Below are positions 8,868 through 17,149 of a stretch of 34,241 nt of DNA, piece after piece. Source of the stretch: Eubacteriales bacterium (GTDB lineage Bacteria; Bacillota; Clostridia; Lachnospirales; Lachnospiraceae); NCBI GenBank assembly GCA_030536575.1, contig JAUNPS010000043.1, positions 1 to 34,241 of the forward strand, read 5' to 3'. Numbering within the stretch: position 1 is the stretch's first letter; each line of letters opens with the position of its first letter. The position numbers were made by a program, and so were the translations under genes. Below the pieces are notes generated by a model, which saw nothing but the letters and a program-made list of their open reading frames with translations, had not been told where the DNA came from and did not search any database.

Positions 8868-9866
8868 ATGAAAAAGAAAATGATGACCGCACTTTTAACC
8901 GCAGCAATGCTGACCACCCTGGCCGCAGGAACCGCCTTCGCCGAAGAAGAAACCTACTCCATCGGCATTTCCCAGTTCGCCGAACACGGCTCCCTGGACA
9001 ACTGCCGGGAAGGCTTCCTGGAAGGCCTGAAAGAAGCCGGAATCGAAGAAGGCGTAAACCTGGAAGTGGATTTCCAGAACGCCCAGGCAGACACCGGCAC
9101 AGCCAGCCAGATTTCCGACAGCTTCATTTCGAAAAAGGTTGACCTGATCTGTGCAATTGCCACGCCGACCGCGATGAGCGCCTATAACAGCGCCATGGCT
9201 TCCCAGACACCGGTGATCTACACCGCCGTTTCCGACCCGGTAGCCGCAGGCCTTGCAGACGAAGACGGCACGCCGGTAGGCGAAATCACCGGAACTTCCG
9301 ACAAACTTCCGGTGGAAGAGCAGCTTGCCATGATCCGCGCCCTGATGCCGGATGCCACGAAGATCGGTATCCTCTACACCACCAGTGAGGCGAACTCCGT
9401 CAGCACCATTGAAGAATACAAAGAAAAAGCAGGCGACTACGGTTTTGAAATCGTTGAAACCGGAATTAACACCATTGCCGACGTAGAAATGGCCGCGAAA
9501 GATATGGTGACGAAAGTAGATTGCATTAATAACCTGACCGATAACACCGTTGTTTCCGCCCTTCAGACCGTTCTGGCCGCAGCCAATGACGCGGGCATCC
9601 CGGTCTTCGGTTCCGAAGTAGAACAGGTGAAGAACGGCTGTATGGCTTCCATGGGAATCGACTATGTGGAACTTGGCAAACAGACCGGAGCCATGGCAGC
9701 GAAAGTGTTAAAGGGCGAAGCAAAAGCTTCTGAAATGAACTATGAAATCTGCGAAGGCGCGAGCCTTTATGTGAACACCGCAGCGGCGGAACTGATTGGC
9801 TATGAGCTGGATGCGGACTATATCAAAGATGCAGCGGAGACCTTTGATACCATCACGGTAGAATAA
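8868..9866 (+). CDS. trpX: ABC transporter substrate-binding protein, TrpX-type
   Basis: The 332-residue product belongs to the ABC_sub_bind family (PF04392/COG2984), which in Gram-positives includes the T-box controlled tryptophan transporter TrpXYZ. It has a signal peptide (MKKKMM...TAFA, cleavage after about residue 25) and a two-lobed binding protein with TYSIGISQFAEHGSLD at its start. No lipobox Cys is present, which is unusual for a Gram-positive binding protein. Start ATG 8868 follows AAAAGGAG at 8851-8858; the longer open frame to 8790 overlaps the T-box terminator and is rejected. The permease and ATPase follow. The Trp substrate is inferred from the T-box, not from the protein itself. 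Confidence 0.85.
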   Translation: MKKKMMTALLTAAMLTTLAAGTAFAEEETYSIGISQFAEHGSLDNCREGFLEGLKEAGIEEGVNLEVDFQNAQADTGTASQISDSFISKKVDLICAIATPTAMSAYNSAMASQTPVIYTAVSDPVAAGLADEDGTPVGEITGTSDKLPVEEQLAMIRALMPDATKIGILYTTSEANSVSTIEEYKEKAGDYGFEIVETGINTIADVEMAAKDMVTKVDCINNLTDNTVVSALQTVLAAANDAGIPVFGSEVEQVKNGCMASMGIDYVELGKQTGAMAAKVLKGEAKASEMNYEICEGASLYVNTAAAELIGYELDADYIKDAAETFDTITVE

Positions 9867-9885
9867 GGCGTCAGGAGGTCTGGAT

Positions 9886-10770
9886 ATGACATTACTGCTC
9901 AGTGTTCTGGAACAGGGCATGATTTACGCCATTATGGCGTTAGGCGTTTACATTACGTATAAGATTCTGGACTTTCCGGATTTGACGGTAGACGGCAGCT
10001 TCCCGATGGGGGCTGCCATTACCGCGCTTTTGATCAGCAAGGATTTTAATCCGCTGCTGACCCTGCCGATCTGCTTCGCGGCCGGGGCGGTTGTCGGCAT
10101 TTTGACCGGGATCATCCATGTGAAATTAAAGGTGCGCGACCTGCTGTCGGGAATTATCATGATGACGGCGCTCTATACCGTAAACCTGCGGATTGCCGGA
10201 AGGGCGAACCTCCCGATCTATAATAAAACGACGATTTTTGACAATGATCTGATCAACGGCATTTTTCCGGAAGCCCTGAAGCCTTACAAGACCCTGCTGG
10301 TGATCTTTGTCATAACGATGATCAGTAAGTATCTGCTCGACTGGTATCTGCGGACAAAGTCCGGCATGCTGCTTCGGGCGGTGGGTGATAACGATGGAAT
10401 CATTACGGCGCTGGGCGTTGATAAAGGCCTGGTGAAGATTGCTGGCCTTGCGATTGCAAATGGCCTGGTGTCTTTGGGAGGTTGTGTGTTCGCGCAGCAG
10501 CAGCGCTATTTCGATATTTCGATGGGAACCGGAACGGTGGTCATTGGACTGGCAAGTGTGATCATTGGAACGAGCCTCTTTAAACGGGTGACAATTCTTC
10601 GGGTGACGTCCAGCGTGGTGATCGGCTCGATCCTGTATAAAGGCTGTGTGGCCCTGGCGATCAAGGCCGGTTTCCCGTCTACGGATTTAAAGGCGATCAC
10701 GGCAGTGCTGTTCCTGCTGATCCTCGTCCTTGGAAACGGACAGAAAAGGAAGGTGAAAATCCATGCTTGA
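9886..10770 (+). CDS. trpY: ABC transporter permease, TrpY-type
   Basis: The 294-residue product is strongly hydrophobic, with about eight to nine predicted TM segments, and matches the COG4120/BPD_transp_2-like permeases paired with PF04392 binding proteins (features such as VYITYKILDFPDLTVDGSFPMGAA and YLRTKSGMLLRAVGDN). The ATG at 9886 has AGGAGGT at 9873-9879, 6 nt upstream, and lies 19 nt after the trpX-like stop. Its last 8 nt overlap the ATPase gene, indicating an operon. Confidence 0.86.
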   Translation: MTLLLSVLEQGMIYAIMALGVYITYKILDFPDLTVDGSFPMGAAITALLISKDFNPLLTLPICFAAGAVVGILTGIIHVKLKVRDLLSGIIMMTALYTVNLRIAGRANLPIYNKTTIFDNDLINGIFPEALKPYKTLLVIFVITMISKYLLDWYLRTKSGMLLRAVGDNDGIITALGVDKGLVKIAGLAIANGLVSLGGCVFAQQQRYFDISMGTGTVVIGLASVIIGTSLFKRVTILRVTSSVVIGSILYKGCVALAIKAGFPSTDLKAITAVLFLLILVLGNGQKRKVKIHA

Positions 10771-11536
10771 GCTGTCGCATATTTACAAATACTATAACCC
10801 CGGAACGGTCAACGAGCTGTGCCTGTTTAAAGATTTTAATTTCCGGGTGGAGGAAGGAGAGTTTGTCTCCGTCGTAGGGAGCAACGGTTCCGGAAAAACC
10901 TCGATGTTAAACATTATCTGCGGAAGCATCCCGGTGGATTCCGGCACCATTACGGTCAACGGCCAGGACATTACCCAGAAAAAAGAATTCCGGCGGATGC
11001 AGAGTATCGGAAGAGTCTTTCAGGATCCGGCCAAAGGCACCTGCCCGAATATGACAATCCTGGAAAATATGGCTATGGCTGAAAATAAAGGGAAACCTTA
11101 TAACCTGAGCCGCGGCGTTCTGAAAAAACGGGAGGAGCATTACCGGGAAATGCTGCGCCCACTGAATCTGGGCCTGGAGGATAAGCTGCATGTGAAGGTC
11201 GGCTCCCTGTCCGGCGGCCAGCGCCAGGCAATGTCCCTGTTAATGTCGACCATGACGCCCATGGATTTCCTGATTCTGGATGAGCATACGGCGGCGCTGG
11301 ATCCGAAAACCGCGGAGATCAATATGCAGCTCACGGATCAGATTGTCCGGCAGAAAAAGCTGACGGCGATCATGGTGACGCATAACCTGCGCTATGCGGT
11401 GGAATACGGAGACCGGCTGGTGATGATGCATTTGGGGGAAGTGATTCTGGATAAGCGGGGGGAAGAGAAGAAGAAGCTGGCGGTGGATGATATTCTGAAG
11501 ATCTTTAATGAGATCAGTATTGAATGCGGAAACTAA
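10763..11536 (+). CDS. trpZ: ABC transporter ATPase, TrpZ-type
   Basis: A 257-residue ABC nucleotide-binding subunit that energises import. Walker A is GSNGSGKTS, the signature LSGGQRQAMS is present, Walker B is FLILDEHTAALD, and the switch-His is in VTHNLR. Its ATG overlaps the permease end by 8 nt. The likely complex is TrpX (binding protein), TrpY (permease) and TrpZ. No terminator was found after the stop; the next promoter starts 9 nt later. Confidence 0.92.
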   Translation: MLELSHIYKYYNPGTVNELCLFKDFNFRVEEGEFVSVVGSNGSGKTSMLNIICGSIPVDSGTITVNGQDITQKKEFRRMQSIGRVFQDPAKGTCPNMTILENMAMAENKGKPYNLSRGVLKKREEHYREMLRPLNLGLEDKLHVKVGSLSGGQRQAMSLLMSTMTPMDFLILDEHTAALDPKTAEINMQLTDQIVRQKKLTAIMVTHNLRYAVEYGDRLVMMHLGEVILDKRGEEKKKLAVDDILKIFNEISIECGN

Positions 11537-11544
11537 ATGGCATA

Positions 11545-11573
11545 TTGACGCCGCGGCCGGAAAGTGGTATCAT
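11545..11573 (+). promoter_or_regulatory. Promoter of nrdG-dut
   Basis: TTGACG (11545-11550) and TATCAT (11568-11573) with 17-nt spacing. Transcription would begin near 11580, so the two NrdR-like boxes lie in the early leader. Confidence 0.65.
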
Positions 11574-11585
11574 ATTGGCTAGTTC

Positions 11586-11632
11586 GCACAAAATCGAGTA
11601 CCCGGTCAGTCAGACGACACGATATCTTGGGG
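11586..11632 (+). promoter_or_regulatory. Pair of NrdR-like boxes upstream of nrdG
   Basis: NrdR binds paired 16-bp boxes resembling acaCwAtATaTwGtgt and represses ribonucleotide reductase genes. Two imperfect matches occur here: GCACAAAATCGAGTAC (11586-11601) and ACACGATATCTTGGGG (11617-11632). Their starts are 31 bp apart, the spacing typical of NrdR pairs (about three helical turns). Each retains C..A.AT near the centre and the following G. They sit 25-70 nt before nrdG. The match is by eye. Confidence 0.45.
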
Positions 11633-11657
11633 CTCGAAGCGGTAAAGGAGAACAGAC

Positions 11658-12149
11658 ATGCGATATCACAATATTACAAAAGACGATATGCTCAATGGGG
11701 ACGGCCTTCGGGTGGTGCTCTGGGTATCCGGGTGCTCTCACTGCTGCAAAGAATGCCAGAATCCCGTAACCTGGGACCCGAACAGCGGCCTTCCCTTTGA
11801 CGAGGCGGCCAAACAGGAACTCTTCACCGAGCTAGAAAAAAGCTATGTCTCCGGAATCACGTTAAGCGGCGGCGACCCGCTCTATGCCGGAAACCGGCTG
11901 GAAATCCGCAGCCTGGTTCGGGAGCTGAAAGAGAAGTATCCGGAGAAAACCATTTGGATGTACACGGGCTACGAGTGGGAAGTGGTGCGCAATTTTGAGA
12001 TTATGCGGTATGTGGACGTCTTAGTGGACGGCGAATACGAGAAAGAAAAGCGGGATACGCAGCTTCACTGGCGCGGAAGCGCAAACCAGCGCGTGATCGA
12101 TGTTCCAAAATCCCTGCAGGCCGGAAAAGTCGTCCTGCACTGTGAGTAA
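11658..12149 (+). CDS. nrdG: Anaerobic ribonucleoside-triphosphate reductase activating protein
   Basis: NrdG is a radical-SAM enzyme that installs the glycyl radical on NrdD. The 163-residue product has the family CxxxCxxC [4Fe-4S] ligands C26, C30 and C33 in SGCSHCCKECQNP and TLSGGDPLYAGN downstream. Start ATG 11658 follows AAAGGAG (11644-11650). nrdD is not adjacent and must lie elsewhere. The gene is followed 59 nt later by the dUTPase, together making dNTP metabolism, consistent with the NrdR-like boxes upstream. Confidence 0.95.
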   Translation: MRYHNITKDDMLNGDGLRVVLWVSGCSHCCKECQNPVTWDPNSGLPFDEAAKQELFTELEKSYVSGITLSGGDPLYAGNRLEIRSLVRELKEKYPEKTIWMYTGYEWEVVRNFEIMRYVDVLVDGEYEKEKRDTQLHWRGSANQRVIDVPKSLQAGKVVLHCE

Positions 12150-12208
12150 CCCGCCATGCTTCCATTACCAGGCGTGGATGGAAACAAAGCAAGAAAAGGA
12201 GAAATTGC

Positions 12209-12724
12209 ATGAAAAGAATTGCATGGTTTCATAAAGTCAGCTTTGCACAGTTCCAGGAGGGCTGGAAAGGCGAATTTCCGGAAGCTTCCACAGAGGAGAT
12301 CCAGGCGGTCTATGACCGCATCAAACTGCCCAGGCGGGCGACGAAAGGTTCCGCAGGCTACGATTTTTTCAGCCCGCTTCCGTTTTCCCTGAAGCCGGGA
12401 GAGACCATCAAGATTCCCACCGGCATCCGCGTGGAAATGGACGAAAACTGGGTTTTGCAGTGCTACCCCAGAAGCGGCCTCGGATTTAAATACCGCCTGC
12501 AGTTAAATAACACGGTCGGGATTATCGACAGCGACTATTTTTATTCCGATAACGAAGGCCACATTTTTGCGAAAATTACCAATGATTCCAAAGAAGGGAA
12601 AACGGTGACGGTAGACGAAGGAACCGGGTTTATGCAAGGAATCTTTCTGGAATATGGAATTACCGTGGATGACGACGCTACCGAGATCCGAAACGGCGGT
12701 CTGGGAAGCACCACGGCGAAATAA
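12209..12724 (+). CDS. dut: dUTP diphosphatase (dUTPase)
   Basis: dUTPase hydrolyses dUTP to dUMP and pyrophosphate, limiting uracil incorporation and feeding dTMP synthesis. The 171-residue product has the trimeric dUTPase motifs: AGYDFF (motif 1, residues 49-54), PRSGLGFKYRLQL (motif 2, 87-99), NTVGIIDSDYF (motif 3, 101-111) and RNGGLGSTTAK (motif 5, 161-171). Motif 5 differs slightly from the canonical RGGGFGSTG. About 40 extra N-terminal residues precede motif 1, as in related clostridial proteins. Start ATG 12209 has AAAAGGAG upstream. It probably shares the nrdG transcript. Confidence 0.9.
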   Translation: MKRIAWFHKVSFAQFQEGWKGEFPEASTEEIQAVYDRIKLPRRATKGSAGYDFFSPLPFSLKPGETIKIPTGIRVEMDENWVLQCYPRSGLGFKYRLQLNNTVGIIDSDYFYSDNEGHIFAKITNDSKEGKTVTVDEGTGFMQGIFLEYGITVDDDATEIRNGGLGSTTAK

Positions 12725-12740
12725 AGGAAACGAATACGGG

Positions 12741-12772
12741 AAAGCTGCTGCAAGCTGTGCGGCGGCTTTTTT
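12741..12772 (+). terminator. Terminator after dUTPase
   Basis: An 11-bp stem including two G-U pairs (12741-12751 with 12759-12769), 7-nt loop and a T-tract to 12772. It lies 17 nt after the dUTPase stop and directly before the fabH promoter. Confidence 0.78.
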
Positions 12773-12775
12773 CTA

Positions 12776-12829
12776 TTGACAAATACGCGAAATGCGCCTA
12801 TACTTTGAACAAATAGTTTGATAATCAAA
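12776..12829 (+). promoter_or_regulatory. fabH promoter with FabT-like operator
   Basis: TTGACA (12776-12781) and TATACT (12799-12804) with a 17-nt spacer form a near-perfect promoter. Right after it lies TTTGATAATCAAA (12817-12829), a 6+1+6 palindrome matching the operator of MarR-type fatty-acid regulators such as FabT (A.TTTGA...TCAAA.T). Its place at and below the start site suits repression. The regulator gene is not in the window. Confidence 0.7.
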
Positions 12830-12848
12830 ATAAAAATGGAGCAAAAAA

Positions 12849-13811
12849 ATGAGAATAAAAGTAATTGGAACCGGAAGCGCATTGCCCGCCAAAATCGTCA
12901 CCAATGAAATGCTTTCCCGGATCGTAGAAACTGACGACGCCTGGATTTCTTCCCGGACCGGTATTCGTGAGCGCCGGATCGCCGGAGAGGAGACCACGAC
13001 CGACCTGGCCGTTTCGGCAGCGAAAGCCGCGCTGGAAGACGCCGGATGCGCGCCGGAAGAAATCGACCTGATCCTGGTAGCGACCTTTACCCCGGAACAT
13101 TGCCTGCCAAATACGGCCTGTGCCGTCCAGGCAGCCCTGGGATGCAGGAATGCGGCAGCCTTTGACCTGAACGCTGCCTGCTCCGGCTTTCTTTTTGCCA
13201 TGAATACGGCCCAGGCCTATGTGGAGGCCGGGATTTACCGGACAATCCTTCTGGTCGGTGCGGAAGAAGTGTCAAAGGTTCTGGACTGGGAAGACCGCTC
13301 GACCTGCGTGTTGTTTGGCGACGGCGCTGGAGCCGCAGTCGTGCAGGCGCGGGAAGGAGAAGCCATGCGCTTCTTGCAGTTCTCTGACGGCGCGCAGGGC
13401 CAGGTATTGGCCTGTATGGAACGGACTGCGGAAAATCCCTGGCATACTGCGGAAAAGCCGCCGAAAACCCTTACAATGGACGGACAGGCGGTCTTCCGCT
13501 TTGCGGTGCGCCGCGTACCGGAGTGCATCCGCCAGCTCCTGGCCCAAGCCGGGAAAGAGCCGGAAGAAATCGACTGGTTTCTTCTGCATCAGGCGAACAA
13601 ACGCATCCTGGATTCCGTGGCGAACCGGCTGGGCGTGGAAGAGGGGCGTTTTCCGATGAACCTGGATCGTTACGGGAACACTTCGGCGGCGAGCATCCCG
13701 ATCCTGCTGGACGAGGTGCGCAGAAAGGGCATCCTGAAAGAAGGCGATCAGGTGGTGCTCGCAGGCTTTGGCGCAGGGCTTACCTGGGGCGCGGCCCTGC
13801 TTACCTGGTAG
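12849..13811 (+). CDS. fabH: Beta-ketoacyl-ACP synthase III (FabH)
   Basis: FabH condenses acetyl-CoA (or branched acyl-CoA) with malonyl-ACP to start fatty-acid synthesis. The 320-residue product has the catalytic triad C111 (NAACSGF), H247 (LLHQANKRI) and N277 (YGNTSAAS), and the family start MRIKVIGTGSALP. The ATG at 12849 follows TGGAG. It is alone rather than in a fab cluster. Its last 11 bases overlap the end of the convergent MoxR gene, and no terminator was found between them. Confidence 0.96.
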   Translation: MRIKVIGTGSALPAKIVTNEMLSRIVETDDAWISSRTGIRERRIAGEETTTDLAVSAAKAALEDAGCAPEEIDLILVATFTPEHCLPNTACAVQAALGCRNAAAFDLNAACSGFLFAMNTAQAYVEAGIYRTILLVGAEEVSKVLDWEDRSTCVLFGDGAGAAVVQAREGEAMRFLQFSDGAQGQVLACMERTAENPWHTAEKPPKTLTMDGQAVFRFAVRRVPECIRQLLAQAGKEPEEIDWFLLHQANKRILDSVANRLGVEEGRFPMNLDRYGNTSAASIPILLDEVRRKGILKEGDQVVLAGFGAGLTWGAALLTW

Positions 13812-15330
13812 TTTCGGAAAATTCGTCCTGCAAAGCCTGAATGGATCTGCGCAGGCTGTCTTCCCGTTCCGACAATAGAAGACGGCTGCACCAGGCCTGA
13901 TACGCCTCGCATGGATAACGGAACAGGAAATCCACGGCATCCTCATTTTTCGAGAGATCCGTCGTCAGATAAAGCACTGCTGTTTCGTCGGGAAGCGTGC
14001 TTTCCAAAAGCTGATAGCCTTTTTCTACACGATGAAGGAGGTTTTCGGCCTGGGCGGAGAGGGCTGTGCGGGGAACCTGAAACTGTTCCTTCAAAATGGG
14101 ATAGACCTTTTCAAAAGCGTTCGCCTGGAGACTTTTAGCCCGGAGGAGCGCTTTTTTTAGAAAAGTCAAAAGTTCTGTTTCCAGCTCGCTTTCCGCCAGG
14201 GACAAAAGCCCGTTTTGTTTCCGGATGCACAGGGCTTCCTCCTGGTGCGCAAGGTACTGCTCCATTTCCGGGAGCGTCAATTTCTGGTCTCGGAGCGGCG
14301 TCATCAGTTCCAGAAGACGTTTCAGGCGGTTCTGCTCCTGACGGAATTGCCTGAACAGAAAAGCCAGATGGTCGGAAATCATCGAGGAGACCGCAAGCGC
14401 TTCATCCAGCGGCGCGTTGCGCAGACGCTCGGAAATCTGGGAAGAATCCTCCTCGGAGAGCGTCCCATCCAGATATTCCGGAATGCGGTAATCCGCCCGG
14501 TAACGGCAAAAAAGCTCGTAATAAAGGGAAAAATCCCGCGCCGTGTCCGTGTGGTGAAGATACTGGGCGAAAAGACTCTCTGTAACTGGTTCCTGCAAAT
14601 GTTCCAGCGCCAGAAGCATCCAGGACAAATCCTCCCATCCTCTGGCTGTTACAAAAGAATGCGGCGCGTCCTTCTGACCGGTCTGGTAGAACCGATCCGG
14701 ATGCAGGGAGAGGTAGGAGAGAATAGCCGGATGGAGACATTTTCTGACGGCGTATTCCTTCCAGACAGGATAATCGGCCTCAATGGCCATATATTTGACG
14801 CGATCCAGGGTAACGGTATCGAATTCCCGGACAGAACGGTTGTACTCCGGGGGATTTCCGGCGGCCGCGATCACCCATCCTTCGGGGACTTTGTGGTTTC
14901 CGAAGGATTTTTCCTGTAAAAACTGGAGCATAACCGGGACAAGGGTTTCCGATACGCAGTTGATCTCATCAATAAAAAGAATCCCCTGAGTCTTTCCGGT
15001 CTGCTTCATCGAATGATAGATGGAAGCAATGATTTCGCTCATGGTGTACTCCGTGACCGAGCAGGAGAAGTCCCCGAAGGTTTCCTCGCGGATAAAGGGA
15101 AGGCCGATGGCGCTCTGGCGGGTATGATGGGTCATGGTGTAGGAAACCAGGCCAATGCCGCATTCCGCCGCGATCTGTTCCATGATTGCCGTTTTTCCGA
15201 TGCCGGGCGGGCCGATGAGGAGAATGGGGCGCTGCCGGTTCCGGGGAATCCGGCAGGGGCTGTCCGACGGAATAGATAAATAGGCGCGCAGGGTGCGTTT
15301 GATTTCTTCTTTTGCTTCTTGAATGTTCAT
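13801..15330 (-). CDS. MoxR-type AAA+ ATPase
   Basis: A 509-residue AAA+ ATPase of the MoxR/ATPase-family type, which usually works as a chaperone with a VWA-domain partner. Walker A is GPPGIGKT (40-47), Walker B ILFIDE (117-122), a sensor 1-like Asn is in AAAGNPPEYN (about 159). The C-terminal half is helical and less conserved. The start CAT at 15328-15330 (MNIQEAKE) has an SD GAGGA about 9 nt upstream; the frame is open further back to 15387. It begins 14 nt after the VWA gene stop on the same strand and ends overlapping fabH tail to tail. Substrate unknown. Confidence 0.85.
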   Translation of the reverse strand: MNIQEAKEEIKRTLRAYLSIPSDSPCRIPRNRQRPILLIGPPGIGKTAIMEQIAAECGIGLVSYTMTHHTRQSAIGLPFIREETFGDFSCSVTEYTMSEIIASIYHSMKQTGKTQGILFIDEINCVSETLVPVMLQFLQEKSFGNHKVPEGWVIAAAGNPPEYNRSVREFDTVTLDRVKYMAIEADYPVWKEYAVRKCLHPAILSYLSLHPDRFYQTGQKDAPHSFVTARGWEDLSWMLLALEHLQEPVTESLFAQYLHHTDTARDFSLYYELFCRYRADYRIPEYLDGTLSEEDSSQISERLRNAPLDEALAVSSMISDHLAFLFRQFRQEQNRLKRLLELMTPLRDQKLTLPEMEQYLAHQEEALCIRKQNGLLSLAESELETELLTFLKKALLRAKSLQANAFEKVYPILKEQFQVPRTALSAQAENLLHRVEKGYQLLESTLPDETAVLYLTTDLSKNEDAVDFLFRYPCEAYQAWCSRLLLSEREDSLRRSIQALQDEFSETTR

Positions 15331-15344
15331 AGATGGATTCCTCT

Positions 15345-16676
15345 TTATGAAAACGATTTCTGTAAAACCTCCGGCAGCTCCAGGCAAAGCCGGACGGCCC
15401 AGGGAGGGACTTTATAATCCAGGAAACGGTAGTCCGTAAAGACGAAAGCCGTTTCGTAATCGGGCGGGGCGGTGGGATAAATCCCGTCGCCGTCCGTAAA
15501 ATACAGCAGGCCTTTCAGGTTTTTCAGCTCCCCTTGCCTTCGGAGTTTTTCAACGAAGGTAAAAACGGGTGTGAAATCGGTTCCGCCCCTTCCGAGGATT
15601 TTCAGATTTTGGCTAAATTGCTGCCAGTCCTCCGGACTGTGAATGGCCGTATGCTGCTGAATCATGGAGTCACATTGGAGGATGTGGACATTCATATGCC
15701 GGAAAAAGTTCTGGCGGTCTGTCAAAATGGATCGGGTCTCTTCCAGGAAACGCTGCACCACAGGCAGGGAACAGGAGCCGGACGTATCGATGGCGATCAC
15801 GAGTTCCTGGACTTTGGCGGTTTCGCAGGATTCGTTCGGCTCGATAAAGGGCATGTTTTGATAATGGGTCAGCCCGTAGTAATAGGGAATATAGTCGAAA
15901 CTGTCCAGGTCGGTCTGCATTTCCTCGCCGGTTACGGCGAATTTTTTCAGATAGCGGCGGAAATCATAGCGGCCCTGTTCTTCCAGGAGAAGCCATTCCA
16001 GGCGGCTGCCGGAGGCTGCGCCGCGGGAAGGAGGTTTCCGGGAAGAGGACTGGATGGAAAGCCGGATGCGCTGCCATTTTCGGCGGATGTGTTCCAGTTT
16101 TTCCAGCCGGGAAGGGGAGGAAGCGCCCTGGCCGCTCTGGCCGTTTTCGGAGCCGGAACCGGGGGCGCAGGGCCTGCCGGCGGGATACCAAAATTGGTGG
16201 GAATCGGCCTGAAACAGTGTACCGTCTATGGAAACGGGCGTTTTCAGAAGGGACTGATACAGGCTTTGGGCCGAATGCCAGGAAAGGGAAGTTTCCAGGC
16301 GGCGGTACAGTTCCTGGCGTTTGGAAAAGGCTTCGGTTTCTTCCGGAAGGAGCCGGTCGGCCAGGCGGCTGACAAACAGGTCGCAGGCCAGGTTCCAGAG
16401 ATCCGGCGCAGGATTTTCCAGCGGCAGGATATGCAGGTACAGGCAATGGAACAGCAGATGCAGGGATATCCGGTGGAAGCGCCCTTCCAGATATTCCGGG
16501 AAGAGATTCCGGGGACAATAGTAGAGAAATTCGCCGTCCGTGCCGGTGGGTGCATCTTCGAAAAAGGACGGTTTCAGGTCTGCGGCCGCGAGTCCCAGCA
16601 TGGGAAAGCGTTCGTAGAGCCAGAGTTTTTCCAGGTCAAAAATTTCCTGAGTAGTTTGTTCGAGTCGGTCGTTCAT
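15345..16676 (-). CDS. VWA-domain protein (DUF2201-like), MoxR partner
   Basis: The 443-residue product has a helical N-terminal region and a C-terminal von Willebrand A-type domain with MIDAS motif DTSGS (297-301) and GRGGTDFTP and FTDGDG downstream. The N-terminal part resembles the DUF2201 putative metallopeptidase domain, but the zinc-binding HExxH is replaced by HLLFH (73-77), so no protease activity is expected. A Ser/Gly/Pro-rich linker follows (about 170-225). The ATG at 16676 has GGAGG at 16682-16686 on this strand; a TTG at 16697 is the longer alternative. It lies between the small 114-residue gene and the MoxR ATPase. Confidence 0.82.
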   Translation of the reverse strand: MNDRLEQTTQEIFDLEKLWLYERFPMLGLAAADLKPSFFEDAPTGTDGEFLYYCPRNLFPEYLEGRFHRISLHLLFHCLYLHILPLENPAPDLWNLACDLFVSRLADRLLPEETEAFSKRQELYRRLETSLSWHSAQSLYQSLLKTPVSIDGTLFQADSHQFWYPAGRPCAPGSGSENGQSGQGASSPSRLEKLEHIRRKWQRIRLSIQSSSRKPPSRGAASGSRLEWLLLEEQGRYDFRRYLKKFAVTGEEMQTDLDSFDYIPYYYGLTHYQNMPFIEPNESCETAKVQELVIAIDTSGSCSLPVVQRFLEETRSILTDRQNFFRHMNVHILQCDSMIQQHTAIHSPEDWQQFSQNLKILGRGGTDFTPVFTFVEKLRRQGELKNLKGLLYFTDGDGIYPTAPPDYETAFVFTDYRFLDYKVPPWAVRLCLELPEVLQKSFS

Positions 16677-16720
16677 AAGCGCCTCCGGTTGTTTCAATCT
16701 ACACGGATTTCTTTATTTCT

Positions 16721-17065
16721 TTAAAAGTCTGGGTCGGAAGAGGGAGCTTCCGGGCAGGCGGATGGCCTGGCGTGGAAGAGGAGCGCGGTCATTTCCGTGC
16801 GGCCAAGGGAGGCGGCCAGGCGGACGGCTTCCTGGTAGAGGGCGGGGGTGAGCCAGCCGGTTTCAATCAGGGAGCGCAGGAGGGCAGGATCGCCTTCGCG
16901 GATGACAAAGAGAAGAGCAGCGCGGATGCGCTGGCGGAGGAAGGTGCGGTAGCGCTCCCGGACGGCGTCGGGCAGGGGAGCTTCGCCAAAATAGCGGGAG
17001 AGGGCGATGGAGAGTTTTTTCGGTTCCTGTTTGGTTTCGAGGAAAAGCTGGTCGGGATCGTGCAT
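16721..17065 (-). CDS. Small helical protein, unknown; first gene of the MoxR operon
   Basis: A 114-residue predicted protein without a signal peptide or TM segment. Its C-terminal half (DPALLRSLIETGWLTPALYQEA and following) reads like short helix-turn-helix pairs of the ankyrin type, but no family is certain. The CAT at 17063-17065 has AAAGGAGG about 6 nt upstream. It starts the minus-strand operon, 44 nt before the VWA gene, and may be an adaptor for the MoxR/VWA pair (inference only). Confidence 0.7.
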   Translation of the reverse strand: MHDPDQLFLETKQEPKKLSIALSRYFGEAPLPDAVRERYRTFLRQRIRAALLFVIREGDPALLRSLIETGWLTPALYQEAVRLAASLGRTEMTALLFHARPSACPEAPSSDPDF

Positions 17066-17094
17066 GGGGGCCTCCTTTGGCTAGTCTTGGTGTC

Positions 17095-17123
17095 ATTATA
17101 TACTGATTTTGGGATGGAGACAA
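17095..17123 (-). promoter_or_regulatory. Promoter of the MoxR/VWA operon
   Basis: Read on the minus strand: -35 TTGTCT (17118-17123) and a perfect -10 TATAAT (17095-17100), 17-nt spacing. It is about 30 nt upstream of the first gene of the operon and near the divergent promoter of the adhesin gene. Confidence 0.72.
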
Positions 17124-17149
17124 GGAGGAGACTTGTCGAAAAATTTTGC

